From: a virus
Strand: one strand, 5' to 3'
Length of the DNA: 26,330 nucleotides
IMG/VR virus record: IMGVR_UViG_3300036770_000446
Span: 1 to 26,330 of that record
Positions 20,783-26,330 of the stretch are shown here, in pieces (the first letter of the stretch is position 1; each line of letters opens with the position of its first letter). The notes under the pieces were generated by a model that saw only the letters and a program-made list of their open reading frames with translations, had not been told where the DNA came from and ran no database searches. A program made the translations under genes and the position numbers.

Positions 20783-23700
20783 ATGCCTACTTACACGATC
20801 GCGGGTAAAAGGGTTACTTCTCCGGAGCCTCTTTCGGATGAGGAGATTGCGGCTCTTTACAGCGACCTTACCGGAGTTAAACCTGCCGCCGCGGCTCCTG
20901 CGCCTGCCGCTAAGCAGCGACTTACGCCTGAGCTTCCGCGAGATATCCGCACTCCGCAGGACGTAGATGTCCGTCGTGGTGCCAGCGGTCTTCTGGGCCT
21001 ACCCGGCGGCTTGCTTGACATCGCTACCGGCATTGCTGGCCTTGGTGGCGAGAATGCAGTAACCCGTTGGCTTCGAGAGAAGGAGCGTTCTCTTGCTGCT
21101 CAGGCTCCGAGCGAAGCTGGATACGAAGCCGGAAAGATTGTTCCGCAATTGGCTCCGGCGCTTGGCACTGCAAAGCTTGTATCTAAGATCCCGGCAGCTA
21201 GCACTGCTACCCGCGCTCTTCTTCAGGCTGCTGGTCAGGCCGGTCAGGCTTATGCGGTAACTCCGTCTGCATCAGAAGATCGCGAGCAGATGAGCGTGAT
21301 GGGCCTTGGTCCTCGCGAGTCTGCTGCTGTATTGGAAGGCGGTCTTGGTTTGGCAGGCGAGGCTGCGGCTCCTCTTGTTCGGGGTGCAATTCGCACCGGT
21401 CGCAAAGGCGCAGACTTCGCTCAATCTGTGAAAGAAGGTTTTACTGGCCGGATTCGTGGCGTTCCTACAACGCCGGTCACTGAAGAAGAGCGTGCCGCTC
21501 TTGCGATCACTCAGCGTAGAGGCGTGACTGCTGATGAGCAGGCTCTTGCCGATGCCGAGAAGGCTTCGCAGATGCGCCGAGAAGAGTTGAATGCTCTGCG
21601 TATCCGCCAGACTGAAGCAGCCGCTGCTCGCGAACAACAGCGTCAGGCTTTCCTTGCTCAGAAGAAAGCAGCCGAGGAAGCTGAGGCTAAGGCGCTTGAA
21701 ACGGTTGAGCTGACTCCAACTCGTGGCAAGCAGGAGCTTGGACAGCGATTGCGCGACACCGTCATGGCTGCGCGTAAGAAGTACATGGATGAGCGTTCTC
21801 AAGCGATCGGCAAGTTTGAATCCGGAGATGAAGTTCCGGTGTTCACCGCTGCTAAAGAAATGGAAGCGGCTGGTGAGTTCATTAACAAGACTGAAAAGTT
21901 TCAGGATCTTGTTAAGTACTTGCGCGAGCGCGGTGTTGGTCGAACCGGCAAGTCCGAGCTTGACCGTGAAGAAATCAAAGCTTTCAAGAATGTCCTTCGC
22001 GATGTAACTCCCAAGCAGCGGGTTTCTGAAACCATTCTAGACGAAGCCGGTAACAAGACGGTTGTGCGCAGGCTTGAGCCTGTTGACATTACTTTTGAAA
22101 AGCTTGTTAAGCTTCGCAGAAGAATTCAAAAGGGTGACCCCGGCGTAACCGAAACTGGTTTTCAGGCTATTACCGGAAAAACTAGAGACGCTTTGCTTGA
22201 GAAAATTGACAATGTTCTTGACGATTTCTCGCCCGGATACCTTGATTATAAGAAGACTTACGCCGAAACATCTGAGCCGTTGGACTTCTTGAAGGTCAAC
22301 ACGGTTGGAAAGAAGGCTGCTGGTTTCCAGAAGTTTAGCCAAGAAGAGTTTCAGGCTAACCCCGAGGCTGTGCTTGATGCTCTGCTCAATAACCCGAGCA
22401 AGACTAACGCTGACAACCTGCTGAAGTTTGTCGGCAACGAAGGCAAGGATGACATTGAGCAGGTCGTGCTTGAGGCGCTTGTCAATAAAGCTGGCGGAAA
22501 GTCCAGCGGCTACGCCAAGGTCCTTGAGAAGTACGACGACTTCTTAGAAGCATTCCCGACAGCGAAGAAGCGTCTTCAGGACGAGTCTGCGGTGTTTGAC
22601 AAGGCAACTGCTCCGGCACGCGCTGAGTATGAGAGTGCGATTGCAGGTCTTGAGCGTATCAAGGGCGAGAAGTTGGAAGACTCGCTCCGTCGCCGGATTG
22701 CAACTTCTGAGTTTCAGAAGGCTGATGCTATTCGCGTCTCGACTCAAGACAGACTCAAGAGCCTGCAAGACCTTGATAAGGACACCCTGATTGCGATCAG
22801 TGAAGAAGCCAACAAGATCCCGCTCAATACTTCGGTTGGACTTGCTCAGGCTACGGCATTGGCTGCAATCGCAGGCGGCGCTGGGCTTATTGCAAACGAC
22901 TCTCCGCTTGTTGGCATTCTTGCCATCGCAGGTGGCGCTGCTACTAGTAAGGCTGCGAGAAACGCCTTTGCTAAGAAAAGAGCGGAAGTTTCTAACCGCA
23001 TTGAAACCGAAGTTAAAAAGATCATCGCTAGCCGTTCTGGCGAGCGTGCTGCTTCTATCCAGCAGCGTATTGATAATCAAGACGGCATCATGCAGGCCCA
23101 GCGTATTGCGAACGAGGCACTGAAGAATATCGGCTTCAAGCCCGGTACTGGCGCTGTCACGGCTAACGCTATCTACAAGGCATTCGCTGTTGATAAGGGT
23201 GCTGAAGCTGAGATTGACGGCTCTAGCGCCGCTGGAGAAGAGGGCATTGTTCCTGATTCTGAGGGCGAGCCTGAGGTTGGCTCAAACGGCGAGTCTTACG
23301 ATATCGGTGAGATTATCTCGACTCGCGGCGCTGATGATTTGGCTCCGCTGATCATGTCGATCTATGAGCAAGAGTCCTCTTCTGGTAAGGCCGATACCGA
23401 CAAAGAGAATTACGCTGGCGCAAAAGGTCCGATGCAAGTCACGCGAGATACCTTTGAGGGTATGCGCATGTCTGGCTTAATTCCCGAGAATTACAGCTTT
23501 GACAACCAGTCACATTTAGCCGAGGCCGGAGTGGCGCTGATTCAGGATCTCGCTCGCCGTTATGGTAACGATCCTGAAAAAATTGCTGCTGCATACTACG
23601 GCGGTCCGAGAGCGGTTACTGAGCGTGGTATTCGACGGGAGCGTCGCGACCCAAAGAATCCTAAGGCTCCGACCGTAGGCCAGTACGCTGATCAGGTATT

Positions 23701-24238
23701 GGCTCGCTTGATGCCGACTGCTCAGGCTGAGGGAATGGCTGAGGGCGGATTGGTTGAACCCGGCAACATTGATGTCTCAAAACTGCCAGCAGTCCGTAAC
23801 GCTGATGGAACTTACAGCACCGTAAGATCTATGGGCGTTAACATCAATGGAAAGGAAGTCCTGATACCAACGGTAATTAACGGGCGCGTGGTTTCAGAGA
23901 AAGAAGCCATTAATCATTATTTGAAAACCGGAAAGCATCTTGGCGTTTTCAGCACTCCCGAGGAGTCCACCGCCTACGCTGAAAAGCTTCACCAAATGGA
24001 AGCTCAAAGGATCAAGAAGGCTCGCGGCGGTGCCGTTGAAGACACGACGGACTACACGCAGTACAACGATCGAATCCTTCGTGCATTGATTAAGCGTTAC
24101 GGCAACGAACAGAAAGCTCGTCAGGTAATGCGAGACACCGATGCCGGAGTGCTACTCAAGATTATGCGAGAAGAGGAAGGTGCTGCGCGATACAGTCCCA
24201 ATGAGCAGGCCTTGCTAAGGCGTTACGCAAACAGGTAG
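20783..24238 (+). CDS. Internal virion protein with lytic transglycosylase domain
   Basis: This is a 1151-residue protein. GAGGAG precedes the ATG. The N terminus MPTYTIAGKRVTSPEPLSDE is short and conserved. Residues 240-310 form a coiled coil. Residues about 683-730 are hydrophobic (ATALAAIAGGAGLIA, LVGILAIAGGAATS). Residues 850-945 are a soluble lytic transglycosylase domain: IYEQESSSGK with probable catalytic E864, then GPMQVTRDTF and AAAYYGGPRAV. Residues 985-1075 are a common phage C-terminal module (AVRNADGTYSTVRSMGVNIN, GKEVLIPTVINGRVVS, TGKHLGVFSTPEE). It probably enters the periplasm at infection and opens peptidoglycan for DNA passage, like T7 gp16. Confidence 0.85.
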   Translation: MPTYTIAGKRVTSPEPLSDEEIAALYSDLTGVKPAAAAPAPAAKQRLTPELPRDIRTPQDVDVRRGASGLLGLPGGLLDIATGIAGLGGENAVTRWLREKERSLAAQAPSEAGYEAGKIVPQLAPALGTAKLVSKIPAASTATRALLQAAGQAGQAYAVTPSASEDREQMSVMGLGPRESAAVLEGGLGLAGEAAAPLVRGAIRTGRKGADFAQSVKEGFTGRIRGVPTTPVTEEERAALAITQRRGVTADEQALADAEKASQMRREELNALRIRQTEAAAAREQQRQAFLAQKKAAEEAEAKALETVELTPTRGKQELGQRLRDTVMAARKKYMDERSQAIGKFESGDEVPVFTAAKEMEAAGEFINKTEKFQDLVKYLRERGVGRTGKSELDREEIKAFKNVLRDVTPKQRVSETILDEAGNKTVVRRLEPVDITFEKLVKLRRRIQKGDPGVTETGFQAITGKTRDALLEKIDNVLDDFSPGYLDYKKTYAETSEPLDFLKVNTVGKKAAGFQKFSQEEFQANPEAVLDALLNNPSKTNADNLLKFVGNEGKDDIEQVVLEALVNKAGGKSSGYAKVLEKYDDFLEAFPTAKKRLQDESAVFDKATAPARAEYESAIAGLERIKGEKLEDSLRRRIATSEFQKADAIRVSTQDRLKSLQDLDKDTLIAISEEANKIPLNTSVGLAQATALAAIAGGAGLIANDSPLVGILAIAGGAATSKAARNAFAKKRAEVSNRIETEVKKIIASRSGERAASIQQRIDNQDGIMQAQRIANEALKNIGFKPGTGAVTANAIYKAFAVDKGAEAEIDGSSAAGEEGIVPDSEGEPEVGSNGESYDIGEIISTRGADDLAPLIMSIYEQESSSGKADTDKENYAGAKGPMQVTRDTFEGMRMSGLIPENYSFDNQSHLAEAGVALIQDLARRYGNDPEKIAAAYYGGPRAVTERGIRRERRDPKNPKAPTVGQYADQVLARLMPTAQAEGMAEGGLVEPGNIDVSKLPAVRNADGTYSTVRSMGVNINGKEVLIPTVINGRVVSEKEAINHYLKTGKHLGVFSTPEESTAYAEKLHQMEAQRIKKARGGAVEDTTDYTQYNDRILRALIKRYGNEQKARQVMRDTDAGVLLKIMREEEGAARYSPNEQALLRRYANR

Positions 24239-24248
24239 AGTCAAGCCC

Positions 24249-24476
24249 ATGAAAAAGAAGGACAAGTACATCCCTGTTCAAATAGAAGACGGGAAATGGT
24301 ACCGGGTCCGTGGGTACACACACTCGGAGTGCTGTGACTGTGCGTTGGTTCACAAGGAAGAGTATCGACTCGTAGATGGCCATCTGGAATGGCGTGCATC
24401 TCGGGATGATAAAGCGACCAACAAACGCCGCAAGGAACTAGGCATAAAGGTGGATCGTGCCGATAAAGGTAAGTGA
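24249..24476 (+). CDS. Small Cys-motif phage protein
   Basis: This 75-residue basic protein has AGGTAGAG about 9 bases before its ATG. The core YTHSECCDCALVHKEEYRL (C28, C29, C31, H35) is a short metal-binding-like motif that I recall in many small phage proteins of this length. It is followed by HLEWRASRDDKATNKRR, a basic region suited to nucleic-acid contact. It overlaps the phosphoesterase gene start by 20 bases, so the two are probably co-translated. The function is unknown. Confidence 0.7.
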   Translation: MKKKDKYIPVQIEDGKWYRVRGYTHSECCDCALVHKEEYRLVDGHLEWRASRDDKATNKRRKELGIKVDRADKGK

Positions 24477-25452
24477 TTCTGAATTCATCGAAGCTTGGAA
24501 AAAACTAAAGAACGCTAATAAAGTTTCAGAATTTTTTAAGATGGACGTACGAGCCGTCCGAGCCAGAAGAAGAACCATGGAAATCAGATATGGCATATCG
24601 CTGCCGTCTGAGAGTAAAGGTTTAGGAAATAGCTGGCGCTCACAGAAAGGCCAGATGCTGGACAAGATCGCAGAGCATCGCTCCAAGGTTTACAAGCATG
24701 TCATGGACTACGAGCTGCACGATGGTGTGGTTCTCGTGGCATCGGATGCGCATTACTGGCCGGGTATTGTTACTCCCAGCCACGAAGCCTTCTGCAAGTT
24801 AGCTAAGCAACTTAGTCCGAAAATGGTGGTGCTCAATGGCGACATCTTGGATGGTGCTCGCATCAGCCGTCACGCTCGGATCATGTGGGAAAAGCAGCCC
24901 GAGTTGAAGGACGAGATCCACACCGTTCAGGATCGTTGCGCTGAGATCGAACGGGCTGCGAAGGGTGCCAAGTTAATCCGCACCATCGGTAACCATGACA
25001 GCCGCTTTGAGAACTACCTATCGGGTCGAGCTGGCGAGTTTGAAGAGATGGTAGGTACGACGCTGCTCGACTATCTCCCGCGCTGGGAGGCTGGCTGGGC
25101 ATTGCATCTAAACCGCGAAGAGGATGGCTGGGTCTGTATCCGGCACCGTCCGGTCGGAGGAGGCGTTCACTCCTCGTACAACTCAACCCTCAAGGCTGGC
25201 GTGTCCTACGTCCACGGGCATCTCCACAAGCTTCAGGTAACGCCGTGGGCGGATTATCGCGGTCGCCGATACGGCGTAGACACCGGGACGCTTGCGGAAC
25301 CATACGGGCCGCAGTTCAACTACACCGAAGCCGGTCCGGTCAATTGGGCATCGGGCTTTGCCGTTCTTACTTTTGTGGGCGGTAAGATGCTTCAGCCGGA
25401 ACTGTGCGTCGTCGAACATGGTAAGGCTTGGTTCCGAGGCAAAGAGGTCTAG
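24457..25452 (+). CDS. Calcineurin-like metallophosphoesterase with N-terminal HTH-like segment
   Basis: This 331-residue protein has all the metal-site motifs of the family: D97-x-H99 (VASDAHYW), G128-D129 (LNGDILDG), G178-N-H-D181 (TIGNHDSR), H230 (IRHRPVGGG) and G254-H-L-H257 (VHGHLHK). It should hydrolyse phosphoesters, possibly of nucleotides or DNA ends, with two metal ions. Residues 7-45 (SEFIEAWKKLKNANKVSEFF, then VRAVRARRRTME) look like a helix-turn-helix, as in other phage-encoded members. The GTG start is supported by AAAGGTGG just upstream and by the overlap with the previous gene. It is the last rightward gene, and its stop shares CTAG with the opposing gene. Confidence 0.88.
   Translation: MPIKVSDSEFIEAWKKLKNANKVSEFFKMDVRAVRARRRTMEIRYGISLPSESKGLGNSWRSQKGQMLDKIAEHRSKVYKHVMDYELHDGVVLVASDAHYWPGIVTPSHEAFCKLAKQLSPKMVVLNGDILDGARISRHARIMWEKQPELKDEIHTVQDRCAEIERAAKGAKLIRTIGNHDSRFENYLSGRAGEFEEMVGTTLLDYLPRWEAGWALHLNREEDGWVCIRHRPVGGGVHSSYNSTLKAGVSYVHGHLHKLQVTPWADYRGRRYGVDTGTLAEPYGPQFNYTEAGPVNWASGFAVLTFVGGKMLQPELCVVEHGKAWFRGKEV
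25449..25452. other. CTAG shared by two convergent stop codons
   Basis: The rightward phosphoesterase stops at TAG 25450-25452 and the leftward zinc-finger gene stops at TAG read from 25451 to 25449. The palindrome CTAG therefore ends both. CCGAGG (25434-25439) and CCTCGG (25466-25471) form a weak inverted repeat around it. No T-run follows on either strand, so a bidirectional intrinsic terminator is not well supported. Confidence 0.75.
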
Positions 25453-25793
25453 GGGAATCTTACACCCTCGGCATCGACTCGCTGAGCCTGAAGCGAATCC
25501 ACGTAAGCGGTCACGATCGCTTCGATGAACTCATCAAACTGATCCGGCGTGAACTTCGTGAAGTCGTAGTTACCAGTCGCCTCAATGAAGGCCCCCGCTG
25601 CTGCGGAGGCTTCGTTGAGCGCCAGTTTTTCATTAGGTGACTTGTCGATCATGTAGTTATCCATGCATTTAATGGAACAAAACTGGGCAGGTTTTTTCGA
25701 ATTCCCGCGCTGCGGGATGAAGAGGAACCCTCTAGCCTGCCTCTTGCAGATCTTGCACGAACCGAAAACCGACAATTTCCGTGTACTTGCCAT
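25449..25793 (-). CDS. Small zinc-finger protein
   Basis: This is a 114-residue protein. I chose the start at 25793 (MASTRKLSVFGSCKICKRQ) because the longer frame back to 25874 lies fully inside the upstream gene and is Arg-rich without conserved features. Residues 13-43 hold C-x2-C (SCKICKRQARGFLFI) and C-x3-C (QFCSIKCMDNYM), a zinc finger resembling MYM/treble-clef types. The C-terminal half is acidic and helical (FTKFTPDQFDEFIEAIVTAY). It overlaps the end of the helicase-like gene by 62 bases. The ribosome binding site is weak, so it may be translated by coupling. A role with the replication or recombination genes is inferred. Confidence 0.65.
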   Translation of the reverse strand: MASTRKLSVFGSCKICKRQARGFLFIPQRGNSKKPAQFCSIKCMDNYMIDKSPNEKLALNEASAAAGAFIEATGNYDFTKFTPDQFDEFIEAIVTAYVDSLQAQRVDAEGVRFP

Positions 25794-26330
25794 TCTTCTG
25801 AACCTTAATCTCGGCAGGTTTGAGTAAGGAATTTGCCTTACCGATCGCATCGACTGTTGTAGACGGAATAACACCCGGCCCGGTCATGCGATCCATCCAC
25901 CACTTAACTGCCTTGTCTCGTGCAAATCCCTTGTGTTCAAGGCAGACCCATTCCCGGTAAACCACTAGACCCGAGCGGTACTCAACCCTCAGGCTGTTAG
26001 GGCTTCCGGGCTTAATGTGTTGTCTATACGCAACAGAGTTAACCGGAACCCACTGGCTAGGGATAGCGGTGCTCATCACCGGCAGCGTCGTCGCCGTACG
26101 CTCAATCTCAGGCTCTCTGGCAGGCCAGACGTACCCACAATCGGGACACTCAGTGAGCGCCGCAAAAACGATGCTGTCGCATTCTGGGCAGGTCTTAGTC
26201 GGGGCTTCGCCGCCCTCCTCGGTCTTGCGTGGCTTCTTGGGATTGACCCGATCCACCGGCCCGTGCCGAGCGACGTTACCGGCGAAGTCCAGCACAAGGC
26301 AGTCTTCTTTGCCGGGGTAGTTGCCCATCC
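25732..26330 (-). CDS. C-terminal part of phage DEAD-like helicase, 5' end off window
   Basis: The frame is open to the right edge; at least 198 residues are visible. KEDCLVLDFAGNVARHGPVD (7-26 of the visible part) is the characteristic segment after motif VI in phage superfamily II helicases. A zinc ribbon follows (C47-x2-C50, C61-x2-C64; TCPECDSIVF, ECPDCGYVWP). The rest (VNSVAYRQHIKPGSPNSLRV, YREWVCLEHKGFARDKAVKW, GKYTEIVGFRFVQ) is a domain often found at the end of these helicases. The ATPase motifs would lie outside the window. It belongs to the leftward replication arm, opposite to the structural genes. Confidence 0.8.
   Translation of the reverse strand, partial: MGNYPGKEDCLVLDFAGNVARHGPVDRVNPKKPRKTEEGGEAPTKTCPECDSIVFAALTECPDCGYVWPAREPEIERTATTLPVMSTAIPSQWVPVNSVAYRQHIKPGSPNSLRVEYRSGLVVYREWVCLEHKGFARDKAVKWWMDRMTGPGVIPSTTVDAIGKANSLLKPAEIKVQKNGKYTEIVGFRFVQDLQEAG

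Noticed and set aside
25794-25874. Longer N terminus for the minus-strand zinc-finger gene
   Set aside because: The extra 27 residues are Arg-rich, lie wholly within the helicase-like frame and have no conserved look; MASTRKL is a more natural start.

Overview
The window is a 26.3-kb stretch of a tailed-phage (Caudoviricetes) genome. It contains almost only virion-assembly, host-attachment and lysis genes, packed end to end with overlapping start and stop codons (TAATG, ATGA, GTGA). No intergenic gap exceeds about 70 bases. I see no tRNA, CRISPR, insertion sequence or integrase. The gene set suggests a short-tailed (podovirus-like) phage of a Gram-negative, probably aquatic, proteobacterium: head-tail adaptor, nozzle-like protein, large internal virion proteins (one with a lytic transglycosylase domain), a GTA-type three-TM holin and a T4-type endolysin. 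The host assignment is inference.

Layout on the + strand. (1) 1-1373: end of a virion protein, a C1q/TNF-like fibre protein and a small DUF6321-like protein. (2) 1386-2093: a Lys/Gly-rich DUF6496-like protein. (3) 2159-8704: a first module made of an adaptor-like protein with an inserted beta domain, a small Cys protein, a repetitive fibre, a small beta-rich protein, a 12-repeat kelch-like protein and a coiled-coil protein. (4) 8704-9736: a glycosyltransferase and a small protein. (5) 9738-11321: a lysis cassette of three membrane proteins followed by a T4-type lysozyme. (6) 11387-15077: a second module made of an SU10-type adaptor, a GGTY-ending fibre-like protein, a nozzle-like protein and a small protein. 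(7) 15085-24238: four large proteins that look like internal or ejected virion proteins, ending in a 1151-residue transglycosylase protein. (8) 24249-25452: a small Cys protein and a calcineurin-like phosphoesterase.

Two genes lie on the - strand at the right end: a small zinc-finger protein and the C-terminal part of a phage helicase-like protein that runs off the window. They converge on the structural operon, and the two arms share one CTAG as overlapping stop codons. This marks the border between the structural and replication arms.

The most notable patterns are these. A putative promoter and leader motif precedes both adaptor genes. A kelch-like protein appears to be two six-blade propellers fused in tandem. 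A 951-residue protein carries six or seven TonB-box-like repeats that are conserved in protein but scrambled at synonymous sites. A double-glycine short motif (AKGG/AEGG type) recurs in four unrelated virion-region proteins. C-terminal Gly-Gly codons also serve as Shine-Dalgarno sequences for the next gene.
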